DNA from: Janibacter sp. A1S7
Lineage (GTDB): Bacteria; Actinomycetota; Actinomycetes; Actinomycetales; Dermatophilaceae
Direction of reading: 5' to 3'
NCBI RefSeq assembly: GCF_037198315.1
Contig: NZ_CP144913.1
Location: forward strand, 806,001 to 870,000
Length of the DNA stretch: 64,000 nucleotides
Each line of letters starts with the position of its first letter. The first letter of the stretch is position 1. Made by a program: the position numbers and the translations under genes. Below the pieces are notes generated by a model that was not told where the DNA came from, did no database searches, and saw only the letters and a list, made by a program, of their open reading frames with translations. Below are positions 32,687 through 41,749 of the stretch, in pieces.

Positions 32687-34012
32687 ATGACCATCGGTCT
32701 ACTCCTCTTAGCCCTCGTCCTGACCTTGGGCACCGCACTCTTCGTCGCCGCCGAGTTCTCCCTCGTCGCCCTCGACCGCCCGGCCGTCCAGCGGGCCGTC
32801 GACGACGGTGACACCCGGGCCAAGCCCGTGCTCGGCTCCCTTCGCCGCCTGTCGACGTTGCTGTCCGCCTGCCAGGTCGGCATCACCGTCACCACGCTGG
32901 CGCTGGGGTACATTGCCAACCCGGCCATCGGTGCGCTCATCTCACCGGGGCTGGAGGCGGCCGGGATGTCGCCGCGGGCAGCGACCGGGACGGCGAGCGG
33001 TATCGCCCTGCTGATCGCCACCGTGTTCTCGATGATCCTCGGCGAGATGGTCCCCAAGACGCTCGCCGTCTCCGCCCCGCTGGGGACCGCCAAGGTCGTC
33101 GCCGTGCCGATGCGGGTCGTCGGCGCGATCTTCAAGCCCGCGATCATCGTGCTCAACGGCTCGGCCAACTGGGTGCTGCACCGGATGGGTATCGAGCCGC
33201 AGGAGGAGCTGTCCGCCGCACGCAGCCCCACCGAGCTCGCCTCCCTCGTGCGCACCTCCGTCGAGGCCGGCACCCTCGACTCCGGCACCGGCCGGCTCGT
33301 CGCTCGCTCGCTCGGCTTCGGCGAGCAGACCGCCGCCGACGTGATGACCCCCCGCAACCGGGCCAGTGCCATCGACCGCACCGCCACGGCCGAGGACCTC
33401 GTCGCGCTCGCCCGCCGGACGGGCCACTCGCGCTTCCCCGTGACGGCCGGCGACGACTGGGACGACATCGACGGCGTCGTCCACGTCAAGAAGGGCATCG
33501 CCGTCCCGCACGAGCGCCGCGACTCCGTGCCCGTCTCCGCGCTGATGATCGACGCCGTCGTCGTCCCGGAGACGCTGCGCCTGGATCCGTTGCTGCTGCA
33601 GCTGCGCGAAGCCGGTCTGCAGATGGGAGTCGTCGTCGACGAGTACGGCGGGACCGCCGGACTGGTGACGCTCGAGGACCTCGTCGAGGAGATCGTCGGT
33701 GAGGTCCATGACGAGCACGACCTCGCCCAGACCACCGGTCGGTTGCTCAGCGAAGGCGTCTGGACGGTGCCGGGACTGTGGCGCCCCGACGAGGTGCAGG
33801 ACCGCATCGGTGCCCCGGTGCCCGACGGCGCGGCGTACGAGACCGTCGGCGGTTGGGTCATGGCCGAGCTCGGTCGCGTCCCGCAGGTCGAGGACGTCGT
33901 GCGGATCGACGGCTGGGAGGTGACCGTGGTCGACATGGACAACCACCGGGTGGACCGGCTGCGGTTCATCCGGCACGCCACGGCCGAGGGCGAAGGGGGT
34001 GAGCAGCAGTGA
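32687..34012 (+). CDS. CNNM/CorC-type membrane protein (hemolysin family), first copy
   Basis: 441 residues: DUF21 membrane domain (1-190, with LSACQVGITVTTLALGY and GEMVPKTLAVSAP), a CBS pair (about 210-340, VMTPRNRASAID and VVVDEYGGTAGLVTLEDLVEEIVGE), and a CorC_HlyC domain (350-430). Family members are Mg2+ or Na+-coupled exporters or regulators of divalent-cation balance. They are not true hemolysins. The stop overlaps the GTG of the second copy (GTGA). Confidence 0.9.
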   Translation: MTIGLLLLALVLTLGTALFVAAEFSLVALDRPAVQRAVDDGDTRAKPVLGSLRRLSTLLSACQVGITVTTLALGYIANPAIGALISPGLEAAGMSPRAATGTASGIALLIATVFSMILGEMVPKTLAVSAPLGTAKVVAVPMRVVGAIFKPAIIVLNGSANWVLHRMGIEPQEELSAARSPTELASLVRTSVEAGTLDSGTGRLVARSLGFGEQTAADVMTPRNRASAIDRTATAEDLVALARRTGHSRFPVTAGDDWDDIDGVVHVKKGIAVPHERRDSVPVSALMIDAVVVPETLRLDPLLLQLREAGLQMGVVVDEYGGTAGLVTLEDLVEEIVGEVHDEHDLAQTTGRLLSEGVWTVPGLWRPDEVQDRIGAPVPDGAAYETVGGWVMAELGRVPQVEDVVRIDGWEVTVVDMDNHRVDRLRFIRHATAEGEGGEQQ

Positions 34013-35040
34013 TCCCGGTCGTCGTCACCATCGCGCTGCTGCTGGGCAATGCCTTCTTCGTCGGTGCGGAGTTCGCCGCGATGGCGGCCCGCCGCAGCCA
34101 GCTCGAGCCCCTCGCCGACGAGGGCAACAAGCGTGCTGCCGTGGCCGTCGACGCCATGCAGCACACCGGTGTGCTGCTCGCGACCTGTCAGCTGGGCATC
34201 ACCATCTGCTCGGTGCTCCTCGGTGCGGTCTCGGAGGCGGCGCTGCACCACGCGCTGAACCCGGTGATGGAGAGCATCGGCGTGCCCGATGCCATCACCG
34301 GCACCGTCTCGCTGGTGCTGGCGATCCTGATCGTGGTCTACCTGCACGTGGTCGTCGGCGAGATGGTCCCCAAGAACATCGCCATCGCCGGGCCGGAGCG
34401 CTCCGCGATGATCCTCGTGCCGCCGCTGATGTGGGTCATGAAGGTCACCAAGCCGGTCATCCTGGCGATGGACGGGGTGTCCAAGGCCTTCGTCCGGGCG
34501 ATGGGGATCGACCCCAAGGACGAGGTGGGCGCCGCCTTCACTGCCGAGGAGGTCCAGCACATCGTCACCGAGTCCCACAAGGAGGGGCTCGTCGAGGCGG
34601 AGAAGTACGGGCTCGTCGGTGCCGCGCTGGAGTTCTCCGACAAGGATGCCGGCGACGTCGCCGTGACTCTCGGACAGCTGATCACCGTTGATCCCGGCGC
34701 CACGCCCGACGACATCGAGCGGCTCGTGGCCAAGCACGGCTTCTCGCGCTACCCGGTCACCGGGGACGGGGGAGACCTCAGCGGCTACCTGCACCTGAAG
34801 GACGTGCTCTACGCCGACGAGGAGCAGCGCAGCCAGCCCGTGCCCGCGAAGCGCCTGCGCCGGATGGCCACCGTCCGCCCCGATGACGAGGTCGAGGACG
34901 TGCTGCGGACCATGCAACGCACCGGCACCCACGTGGCCCGCGTCGTCGGCGACGACGGTGCCGTCAGCGGCGTGGTCTTCCTCGAGGACGTCATCGAGGA
35001 GCTCGTCGGTGAGGTGACCGACTCGACCCAGCGCGGCTGA
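34009..35040 (+). CDS. CNNM/CorC-type membrane protein (hemolysin family), second copy
   Basis: 343 residues, DUF21 (LATCQLGITICSVLLG, GEMVPKNIAIAGPER) then a CBS pair ending VVFLEDVIEELVGEV. It lacks the C-terminal CorC_HlyC domain present in the first copy. The two genes overlap and probably act as a heteromeric complex, as often seen for paired actinobacterial copies. Confidence 0.9.
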   Translation: MIPVVVTIALLLGNAFFVGAEFAAMAARRSQLEPLADEGNKRAAVAVDAMQHTGVLLATCQLGITICSVLLGAVSEAALHHALNPVMESIGVPDAITGTVSLVLAILIVVYLHVVVGEMVPKNIAIAGPERSAMILVPPLMWVMKVTKPVILAMDGVSKAFVRAMGIDPKDEVGAAFTAEEVQHIVTESHKEGLVEAEKYGLVGAALEFSDKDAGDVAVTLGQLITVDPGATPDDIERLVAKHGFSRYPVTGDGGDLSGYLHLKDVLYADEEQRSQPVPAKRLRRMATVRPDDEVEDVLRTMQRTGTHVARVVGDDGAVSGVVFLEDVIEELVGEVTDSTQRG

Positions 35041-35074
35041 CCCCCTTCGCGCCGGGCCGGCGCTCGAGAGGTGT

Positions 35075-35103
35075 TTGCTCCGGCCCCCGCTCGACGCTAG
35101 GTT
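35075..35103 (+). promoter_or_regulatory. Predicted promoter for the BrkB-family gene
   Basis: TTGCTC (35075-35080), a 17-base spacer and TAGGTT (35098-35103), about 65 bases upstream of the ATG at 35169. Confidence 0.5.
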
Positions 35104-35168
35104 TACGCGATAAGCGGCGGCACGGTGCGAGGTCCGCTCGCCGCCGGTGCCGCAGATCGGAGCGTCTG

Positions 35169-36242
35169 ATGAGCACCAGGACCCACGAGGACGACGCGCG
35201 CAGGGGCGCGCCGCACCCGGAGCACAGCGCGAAGCCGGGCAGCCCCACCAAGGTCACCGGCTCGGGGTGGAAGTACACCGCTCGTCGTGCTCTTCGGGGG
35301 TTTCTCGATGACCAGTGCACCGATCTGGCGGCTGCGCTGACCTACTACTCGGTGCTGGCGGCGTTCCCGGCGCTGATCGCGATCTTCTCGTTGCTGGGAC
35401 TCGTCGGGCAGAGCCAGAGCACGGTCGATGCGGTCATGCCGGTGCTGGAGCAGGTCCTGGGCAGCTCGGCGACGCAGACGCTGGAGCCGGTGGTCAGCTC
35501 GTTGGCCAGTGCCCCGGGAGCCGGCCTGGCGCTGATCCTGGGTCTGGCCACCGCGCTGTGGTCGGCCTCGGGCTATGTCACCGCCTTCAGCCGGGCGATG
35601 AACCGGGTCTACGAGATCGGCGAGGGGCGCCCCATCTGGAAGCTGCGCCCGATCATGCTGCTGATCACCCTGGTCATGGTCGTGCTGGTGGTGCTCGTCG
35701 CGCTGATGCTCGTGCTCTCCGGCCCGGCCGCCCAGGCCGTCGGCGACCTCATCGGCCTGGGCTCGGCCGCGCTGAGCGTGTGGAGCATCGCCAAGTGGCC
35801 GCTCGTGCTGGTCCTGGTGATGCTGATCGTGGCGATGCTGTACTACACCACCCCGAACGTGAAGCAGCCGAAGTTCCGCTGGATCAGCGTCGGTGCCGCC
35901 ATCGCGATCCTGGTGTGGATCCTCGTCTCGATCGCCTTCGGCATCTACATCGCCACCGTCGCCAGCTACGGCAGCACCTACGGCTCCTTCGCCGGAGTGA
36001 TCATCTTCCTGCTGTGGCTGTGGATCACCAACCTGGCGCTGCTGTTCGGAGCCGAGGTCGACGCCGAGCTCGAACGCTCCCGCGAGCTGATCGCCGGCAT
36101 CGAGGCCGAACGCGACATCCAACTCCCCCTCCGCGACGACACCAAGATCGTCAAGGACGCCGACAAGGACCAGCAGGACATCGACAAGGGCGCCGCCCTG
36201 CGCCGCAGCGCCGGACGCACCTCGGACCCGGACAAGACCTGA
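35169..36242 (+). CDS. YihY/BrkB-family membrane protein
   Basis: 357 residues, six membrane helices flanked by charged termini. The family core includes LAAALTYYSVLAAFPALIAIFSLLG and YYTTPNVKQPKFRWISVGAAIAI, with the late LLWLWITNLALLFGAEVDAELER. Function is unsettled; older annotation as ribonuclease BN was an error. A lysine- and aspartate-rich tail follows. Confidence 0.9.
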   Translation: MSTRTHEDDARRGAPHPEHSAKPGSPTKVTGSGWKYTARRALRGFLDDQCTDLAAALTYYSVLAAFPALIAIFSLLGLVGQSQSTVDAVMPVLEQVLGSSATQTLEPVVSSLASAPGAGLALILGLATALWSASGYVTAFSRAMNRVYEIGEGRPIWKLRPIMLLITLVMVVLVVLVALMLVLSGPAAQAVGDLIGLGSAALSVWSIAKWPLVLVLVMLIVAMLYYTTPNVKQPKFRWISVGAAIAILVWILVSIAFGIYIATVASYGSTYGSFAGVIIFLLWLWITNLALLFGAEVDAELERSRELIAGIEAERDIQLPLRDDTKIVKDADKDQQDIDKGAALRRSAGRTSDPDKT

Positions 36243-36326
36243 TCCCGCTCCGTCCCGGCCGGTGGCCCCCTTCGCGTCCGCGGGGCTGACCGGCAGCGGT
36301 GCGGCTGGTACGCAGGGGTGCTGGTG

Positions 36327-36374
36327 GGACGTATGGGACTGGCCGTACAGTGGAGTGATCCGGATCATACGTCC
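36327..36374 (+). promoter_or_regulatory. Inverted repeat upstream of the NSS transporter
   Basis: GGACGTATG (36327-36335) and CATACGTCC (36366-36374) are perfect 9-bp arms 30 bases apart, ending 27 bases before the GTG. TACAGT between them could be a -10. It may be an operator or an RNA leader hairpin; no regulator is identified. Confidence 0.4.
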
Positions 36375-36401
36375 GGCCAACGTCCACTCAGGGAGGAAAA
36401 C

Positions 36402-37970
36402 GTGGCGACCGAGAGGGCCGTACGGCCCAAACACGTCAAGGACGGGTTCTCGTCCCGCAGGGTCTTCATCTTCGCGGCCATCGGGTCCGCGGTCGGCCTG
36501 GGAAACATCTGGCGTTTCCCGTACGTCGCCTACGAGGGAGGCGGTGGGGCCTTCCTCGTCCCGTACCTGGTGGCGCTGGTCCTCGCCGGCATCCCACTGC
36601 TGTACTTCCTGTACTCGATCGGGCACCGCAACCGCGGGTCCGCTCCGTTGTCACTGCGCCGCTTCTCGAAGGGAGCGGAGTGGATCGGCTGGTGGATGGT
36701 CCTGGTCGCCGCGGTGATCGGCGTCTACTACGCCGCGATCATCGCCTGGGCGATCAAGTACACGTTCCTCTCCTTCAACCTGGGCTGGGGGGACGACCCG
36801 GCGACCTACCTCAACGGCGACTTCCTCCAGGTGGCCGACAACCCCGGGCCCACGATGGACTACGTCCCGCAGGTGCTGCTGCTGATGATCGTCGTGTGGG
36901 TCATCACCGTCGGGGTCCTGGCCATGGGCATCCAGAAGGGCATCGGACGGACCGCGCTGGTCTTCATCCCGGTGCTGCTGGTCGCCTTCGCGCTCCTGGT
37001 GATCTACTCGCTCACCCTGGACGGGGCCACCGACGGTCTGAACGCCTTCTTCACCCCGGACTGGGCGGCGCTGAAGGACAGCAGCGTATGGATCTCGGCC
37101 GTGGGGCAGATCTTCTTCAGCCTCTCCATCGGCTTCGGGATCATGATCACCTACGCCAGCTACGTCAAGCCCCGGACCGACATGACCGGCTCCGGTGCCG
37201 TCGTGGCGTTCTCCAACTCCGGCTTCGAGCTGCTCGCCGGCATCGGTGTCTTCGCGACGCTGGGCTTCATCGCACAGTCGACCGGTCAGGCGATCGACGA
37301 AGTCGTCGCCAGCGGGATCGGCCTGGCCTTCGTCGCCTTCCCGACAATCATCAACGAGGCACCCGGCGGCGCCTTCATCGGGGTGCTCTTCTTCGGCTCC
37401 CTCGTGCTCGCCGGCCTGACCTCGCTCATCTCGATCGTGGAGGTGATCATCGGTGCGGTCCGTGACAAGGCGGGCATCTCCCGTCGGGCGGCCACGTTCG
37501 TCGTGGGTATCCCGATGGCCGTCGTCAGCATCGCCGTCTTCTCCACCACCGGCGGGCTCTACGTGCTGGACACGATGGATGCCTTCGTCAACTCCTTCGG
37601 CATCGTCGGCGCCTCGTTGATCGTGATGCTGGCGCTGTCCTGGGTCTTCCGCAAGCTGCCGGTCATGGCGGCCCACATGAACGTGCACGGCTCGATCAAG
37701 CTGCTGGGCTGGTGGAAGGCACTCGTGGCCGTGGTCATCCCGGTGGCGCTGGCCGTGATGCTCTTCCAGGAGTTCCAGGACAAGCTCGAGGCGCCCTACG
37801 GGGACTACCCGGCCAGCCTGGTGAACACCTTCGGCTGGGGCATGGCGGCGGCACTGCCGATCATCGCCATCATCCTGTCCTTCCTGCCCTGGCGGGGCGT
37901 GACCGCTGTGGAGGACCCGGGCGATCTGTACGCCGAGCACGCGCTGGCCGACGGAGGTGAGCAGGAATGA
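36402..37970 (+). CDS. Sodium-dependent neurotransmitter-symporter (NSS) family transporter, MetP-like
   Basis: Na+-coupled amino-acid uptake. 522 residues with about twelve helices. Helix 1 holds the sodium/substrate motif IGSAVGLGNIWRFPYVAYEGGGGAF. The GTG at 36402 has GGGAGG immediately upstream and gives the usual short N-terminus. It overlaps a small subunit gene by four bases, the arrangement of the methionine/alanine importer MetPS of corynebacteria, so those substrates are likely. Confidence 0.92.
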   Translation: MATERAVRPKHVKDGFSSRRVFIFAAIGSAVGLGNIWRFPYVAYEGGGGAFLVPYLVALVLAGIPLLYFLYSIGHRNRGSAPLSLRRFSKGAEWIGWWMVLVAAVIGVYYAAIIAWAIKYTFLSFNLGWGDDPATYLNGDFLQVADNPGPTMDYVPQVLLLMIVVWVITVGVLAMGIQKGIGRTALVFIPVLLVAFALLVIYSLTLDGATDGLNAFFTPDWAALKDSSVWISAVGQIFFSLSIGFGIMITYASYVKPRTDMTGSGAVVAFSNSGFELLAGIGVFATLGFIAQSTGQAIDEVVASGIGLAFVAFPTIINEAPGGAFIGVLFFGSLVLAGLTSLISIVEVIIGAVRDKAGISRRAATFVVGIPMAVVSIAVFSTTGGLYVLDTMDAFVNSFGIVGASLIVMLALSWVFRKLPVMAAHMNVHGSIKLLGWWKALVAVVIPVALAVMLFQEFQDKLEAPYGDYPASLVNTFGWGMAAALPIIAIILSFLPWRGVTAVEDPGDLYAEHALADGGEQE

Positions 37971-38110
37971 CTGCAGGAGCCATCATCATGATGATCATCG
38001 CGATGCTGATCATCTGGGGCGGACTCGCCGCCGCCATCACGAATCTGATGGTGCGCGGTGACGTCGACCCGGACGACGTGCGCACCGCCGAGCTGCACCG
38101 GGACCTCTGA
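37967..38110 (+). CDS. metS: MetS-like small subunit of the NSS transporter
   Basis: 47 residues: one membrane helix (AIIMMIIAMLIIWGGLAAAI) and a short acidic tail. The ATG overlaps the transporter stop (ATGA), with AGGA close upstream. In Corynebacterium the equivalent small subunit is required for methionine uptake by MetP. It is followed directly by a strong terminator. Confidence 0.88.
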   Translation: MTAGAIIMMIIAMLIIWGGLAAAITNLMVRGDVDPDDVRTAELHRDL

Positions 38111-38126
38111 CACCCGGCACGAGAGA

Positions 38127-38165
38127 ACCGCGGTTGGCGCCTGTCCGGCAGGCGCCAACCGCGGT
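38127..38165 (+). terminator. Rho-independent terminator after metPS
   Basis: A perfect 17-bp stem (38127-38143 with 38149-38165), TCCGG loop, followed by ATCTTTG. It starts 17 bases after the metS stop. Confidence 0.85.
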
Positions 38166-38202
38166 ATCTTTGTCAGGGACAACTCGTCACCGTGGGGGAA
38201 CC

Positions 38203-38694
38203 ATGAGCATCGAGGTCCAGCAACCGCAGCCGCACGACATCGTCGGCGACACCGTGATGGTCGCCGGCACCGCCGGTGGAGCCTTCGAGGCGAACTTCAA
38301 CTACCGCGTCACCGAGGGGCACGACGAGGTCACCGGCTACTTCATGGCCGGTGACGGTATCGGTGGGCACGGCCAGTTCCAGGTCGCGGTCGACGTCTCG
38401 GGCGCCGCGTTCACCCTGCACACCGCGTTCGTCGAGGTCTTCCACGTCTCCGCGAGGGACGGGTCCGAGCTCGACACCCAGGTGGTGCCGATCATCCTCG
38501 GTGGGTTGATCGTCCCCGGGTACGACACCTACCTCGAGCACGTTGTCAGCTCGGGCGAGACGCTGTGGGGCATCGCGCAGACGCACTACGGCAACGGCAG
38601 CCTCCACCACCGTTTGCTGCACGCCAACCCCGCGATCACCAACCCCAACCTGATCCGGGTGGGTGACGTGATCCGGGTGCCCCGGGCCCTGTGA
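38203..38694 (+). CDS. Gmad2 and LysM domain protein
   Basis: 163 residues without an obvious signal peptide. Residues 1-100 form a Gmad2-type immunoglobulin-like domain (MSIEVQQPQPHDIVGDTVMVAG and GHGQFQVAVDVSG). Residues 110-163 are a LysM module (EHVVSSGETLWGIAQTHYGNG, ending VGDVIRVPRAL) that binds peptidoglycan-type glycans. The ATG at 38203 follows GGGGGAACC. A similar pair occurs in spore and cell-wall proteins of Gram-positive bacteria. It may be exported non-classically or act inside the cell; not resolved. Confidence 0.85.
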   Translation: MSIEVQQPQPHDIVGDTVMVAGTAGGAFEANFNYRVTEGHDEVTGYFMAGDGIGGHGQFQVAVDVSGAAFTLHTAFVEVFHVSARDGSELDTQVVPIILGGLIVPGYDTYLEHVVSSGETLWGIAQTHYGNGSLHHRLLHANPAITNPNLIRVGDVIRVPRAL

Positions 38695-38734
38695 GTCCCA
38701 CCTGGTCGTGAGGGAGAGTCCCGCGCAGTCATGA

Positions 38735-38770
38735 CGAAGGGCGCCGGTCCGCTCGGATCGGCGCCCTTCG
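38735..38770 (+). terminator. Hairpin terminator after the LysM gene
   Basis: A 12-bp perfect stem CGAAGGGCGCCG/CGGCGCCCTTCG, 41 bases after the stop. Confidence 0.65.
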
Positions 38771-38772
38771 GC

Positions 38773-38817
38773 GTGGAGCTCGGGCCTGTGCTCGGGTGTG
38801 GAGCTCGGGCCTGTGCT
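38773..38817. repeat. Direct repeat of 20 bp
   Basis: GTGGAGCTCGGGCCTGTGCT occurs at 38773-38792 and again at 38798-38817. It lies in a 375-base stretch (38695-39069) without genes, which otherwise holds the terminator, a palindrome and the left end of the insertion sequence. Confidence 0.7.
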
Positions 38818-38862
38818 GGAGTTTCTAGGGGTTCGCAGGGGTAGGAAACCCGGGTGAACCAG

Positions 38863-38889
38863 GCGAATATCGGGTCACCCGATATTCGC
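38863..38889. other. Near-perfect palindrome beside the IS tandem
   Basis: GCGAATATCGGGT, one central base, and the exact complement. It lies nine bases before the first 16-bp flanking repeat. It could be an old tRNA-Arg terminator or a protein-binding site. There is no T-run on either side. Confidence 0.5.
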
Positions 38890-38898
38890 GTGACGGAT

Positions 38899-38914
38899 GT
38901 GGCGCCCCCGGCAG
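38899..38914. repeat. 16-bp tRNA-end repeat, left flank of the tandem IS
   Basis: GTGGCGCCCCCGGCAG. The identical word separates the two insertion-sequence copies (40347-40362) and recurs at the intact tRNA-Arg 3' end (41795-41810). It behaves as a target-site duplication. Confidence 0.85.
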
Positions 38915-39069
38915 TGTTTAGGTTCACGACATCGTTGACAGGTTAGGTCGTGGCGGGTGTCGATGACCGGTGATGGGTGAGTCGGGTCATCGTTGACAGA
39001 TTCAGGTCGGTGATCGTTGACCGGTGAGTCGGGTCATCGTTGACGCTCGCGCGGCGCGGACGATTGGTG

Positions 39070-40245
39070 ATGAACTCTCGTGAGAAGAATCAGGTGATCG
39101 TGCGGTCGGTGCTGGATCAGGGGTTGACGGTCGCGCAGGCCGCGGCGCGGTTCGGGGTCACGCGTCAGTGGGTGCACACGCTGGTGACTCGGTACCGGGC
39201 CGATGGCCCGCAAGGACTGGCACCGCGCAGCAAGGCACCGAAGTCACGACCGGGGACCACGAGTCAGGCGGTGCACGGGCGGATTGTCCAGTTGCGTCGT
39301 CAGCTCCACGCCGACGGCGCGGACGCCGGCCCGGAAACCATTGCTTGGCACCTGCGCGATGAGGGGTTGATGGCGCCGTCGACCTCCACGATCCGGCGGA
39401 TCCTGCACGCTGAGGGGTTGGTGGTCCCGGAGCCGAAGAAGCGCCCGAAGTCCTCCTACATCCGCTTCGAGGCAGACCTGCCCAACGGGTGCTGGCAGGC
39501 CGACATCACCTACTGCTTCCTCGCTGATGGCACCCGCGTGGACGTCTTGGACTTCCTGGACGACCACTCCCGCTACCTGCTGTTCCTGCGTGCCGCATCT
39601 GCCTACAGCGGGCCCATGGTCGTGGCCGCACTGCAAGAACTGATCGACACCCACGGCGTACCGGCCTCGACCCTGACCGACAACGGGCTGGTCTTCACCG
39701 CTCGCCTGGCCGGCCGCACGGGTGGCCGCAATGGCTTCGAGAAGCTCCTGCAAGCCCACCACATCGAGCAGAAGAACGGGCACCCCGGCCACCCGCAGAC
39801 CCAGGGCAAGATCGAACGCTTCCACCAGACCCTCAAGAAGTGGCTACGCCCCCGACCGGCACCGTCCACCACCACCGAATTGCAAGCCCTCCTGGACGAG
39901 TTCGCCCACTGGTACAACCACCAACGCCCGCACCGCTCCATCGGCCGACGCACCCCCGCGACCGCCTACACCGCACAGACCAAAGCCACTCCCGCCACCC
40001 CAGCGCATGACCCCGAATGGCGCACCCGCACGGACAAAATCGCCGCCGCCGGGACCGTGTCCCTGCGCTACGCCGGAAAGATGCGTCACCTGGGCCTCGG
40101 ACGCGCCCTGGCAGGCCAACCCGTGCTCCTACTCATCCACGATGACCACGTGATCACCAGCCACGCAGAAACCGCAGAAATCCTGGCCGAACACCACATC
40201 GACCCCACCCGCGACTACCAACCAGCCACCCGACCACCCACCTGA
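39070..40245 (+). CDS. IS481-family transposase, copy 1
   Basis: DDE transposase of about 391 residues. An N-terminal helix-turn-helix (VAQAAARFGVTRQWVHTLV) is followed by an integrase core with catalytic acids in CWQADITYCF, LTDNGLVFT and TQGKIERFHQTLKKWL, then HWYNHQRPHRSIG. The ATG at 39070 was chosen, with GTG 39067 directly before it. The C-terminal 90 residues (SLRYAGKMRHLGLG) are typical of actinobacterial IS481 members. The reading frame is intact and identical to copy 2, so recent activity is likely. Confidence 0.92.
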   Translation: MNSREKNQVIVRSVLDQGLTVAQAAARFGVTRQWVHTLVTRYRADGPQGLAPRSKAPKSRPGTTSQAVHGRIVQLRRQLHADGADAGPETIAWHLRDEGLMAPSTSTIRRILHAEGLVVPEPKKRPKSSYIRFEADLPNGCWQADITYCFLADGTRVDVLDFLDDHSRYLLFLRAASAYSGPMVVAALQELIDTHGVPASTLTDNGLVFTARLAGRTGGRNGFEKLLQAHHIEQKNGHPGHPQTQGKIERFHQTLKKWLRPRPAPSTTTELQALLDEFAHWYNHQRPHRSIGRRTPATAYTAQTKATPATPAHDPEWRTRTDKIAAAGTVSLRYAGKMRHLGLGRALAGQPVLLLIHDDHVITSHAETAEILAEHHIDPTRDYQPATRPPT

Positions 40246-40301
40246 TCGTTGACACCGATGAGTCGCGACATCGACGACAAGCCCCGCGAACCTACAAAAA
40301 A

Positions 40302-40345
40302 GTCCTGAGTCGCGACACCGTGTAAACGATGTCGCGACTCAGGAC
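40302..40345 (-). terminator. Hairpin at the IS right end acting as a minus-strand terminator (copy 1)
   Basis: A perfect 16-bp stem (40302-40317 with 40330-40345). Read on the minus strand it is followed by TTTTTTG, a canonical intrinsic terminator. Confidence 0.7.
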
Positions 40346-40346
40346 A

Positions 40347-40362
40347 GTGGCGCCCCCGGCAG
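40347..40362. repeat. 16-bp tRNA-end repeat between the IS copies
   Basis: GTGGCGCCCCCGGCAG, a single shared copy between the end of copy 1 and the start of copy 2. Confidence 0.85.
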
Positions 40363-40517
40363 TGTTTAGGTTCACGACATCGTTGACAGGTTAGGTCGTG
40401 GCGGGTGTCGATGACCGGTGATGGGTGAGTCGGGTCATCGTTGACAGATTCAGGTCGGTGATCGTTGACCGGTGAGTCGGGTCATCGTTGACGCTCGCGC
40501 GGCGCGGACGATTGGTG

Positions 40518-41693
40518 ATGAACTCTCGTGAGAAGAATCAGGTGATCGTGCGGTCGGTGCTGGATCAGGGGTTGACGGTCGCGCAGGCCGCGGCGCGGTT
40601 CGGGGTCACGCGTCAGTGGGTGCACACGCTGGTGACTCGGTACCGGGCCGATGGCCCGCAAGGACTGGCACCGCGCAGCAAGGCACCGAAGTCACGACCG
40701 GGGACCACGAGTCAGGCGGTGCACGGGCGGATTGTCCAGTTGCGTCGTCAGCTCCACGCCGACGGCGCGGACGCCGGCCCGGAAACCATTGCTTGGCACC
40801 TGCGCGATGAGGGGTTGATGGCGCCGTCGACCTCCACGATCCGGCGGATCCTGCACGCTGAGGGGTTGGTGGTCCCGGAGCCGAAGAAGCGCCCGAAGTC
40901 CTCCTACATCCGCTTCGAGGCAGACCTGCCCAACGGGTGCTGGCAGGCCGACATCACCTACTGCTTCCTCGCTGATGGCACCCGCGTGGACGTCTTGGAC
41001 TTCCTGGACGACCACTCCCGCTACCTGCTGTTCCTGCGTGCCGCATCTGCCTACAGCGGGCCCATGGTCGTGGCCGCACTGCAAGAACTGATCGACACCC
41101 ACGGCGTACCGGCCTCGACCCTGACCGACAACGGGCTGGTCTTCACCGCTCGCCTGGCCGGCCGCACGGGTGGCCGCAATGGCTTCGAGAAGCTCCTGCA
41201 AGCCCACCACATCGAGCAGAAGAACGGGCACCCCGGCCACCCGCAGACCCAGGGCAAGATCGAACGCTTCCACCAGACCCTCAAGAAGTGGCTACGCCCC
41301 CGACCGGCACCGTCCACCACCACCGAATTGCAAGCCCTCCTGGACGAGTTCGCCCACTGGTACAACCACCAACGCCCGCACCGCTCCATCGGCCGACGCA
41401 CCCCCGCGACCGCCTACACCGCACAGACCAAAGCCACTCCCGCCACCCCAGCGCATGACCCCGAATGGCGCACCCGCACGGACAAAATCGCCGCCGCCGG
41501 GACCGTGTCCCTGCGCTACGCCGGAAAGATGCGTCACCTGGGCCTCGGACGCGCCCTGGCAGGCCAACCCGTGCTCCTACTCATCCACGATGACCACGTG
41601 ATCACCAGCCACGCAGAAACCGCAGAAATCCTGGCCGAACACCACATCGACCCCACCCGCGACTACCAACCAGCCACCCGACCACCCACCTGA
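40518..41693 (+). CDS. IS481-family transposase, copy 2
   Basis: Same 391-residue product as copy 1, with the same start context and intact DDE residues. Two adjacent identical genes mean either could supply transposase for both elements or for the 1448-bp unit. Confidence 0.92.
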   Translation: MNSREKNQVIVRSVLDQGLTVAQAAARFGVTRQWVHTLVTRYRADGPQGLAPRSKAPKSRPGTTSQAVHGRIVQLRRQLHADGADAGPETIAWHLRDEGLMAPSTSTIRRILHAEGLVVPEPKKRPKSSYIRFEADLPNGCWQADITYCFLADGTRVDVLDFLDDHSRYLLFLRAASAYSGPMVVAALQELIDTHGVPASTLTDNGLVFTARLAGRTGGRNGFEKLLQAHHIEQKNGHPGHPQTQGKIERFHQTLKKWLRPRPAPSTTTELQALLDEFAHWYNHQRPHRSIGRRTPATAYTAQTKATPATPAHDPEWRTRTDKIAAAGTVSLRYAGKMRHLGLGRALAGQPVLLLIHDDHVITSHAETAEILAEHHIDPTRDYQPATRPPT

Positions 41694-41749
41694 TCGTTGA
41701 CACCGATGAGTCGCGACATCGACGACAAGCCCCGCGAACCTACAAAAAA

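Larger units (their letters stand above)
38915..40346 (+). mobile_element. IS481-family insertion sequence, copy 1
   Basis: 1432 bp, beginning TGTTTAGG and ending CAGGACA (5'-TG...CA-3'). The terminal repeats are imperfect and share CGACATCGTT. The left subterminal region repeats the ATCGTTGAC word four times within 120 bases, and one more copy lies at the right end, probably transposase-binding sites. It carries one transposase gene. The right end has a 16-bp hairpin. Confidence 0.9.

Noticed and set aside
31672..34932. A 1086-codon minus-strand frame joining the ABC ATPase to antisense of the CNNM genes
   Set aside because: Only the part from the ATG at 32661 has homology. The upstream extension is antisense of clear coding sequence.
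38899..38914. Second, partial tRNA gene
   Set aside because: Only 16 bases match the tRNA-Arg 3' end. It is explained as a target duplication of the insertion sequence.
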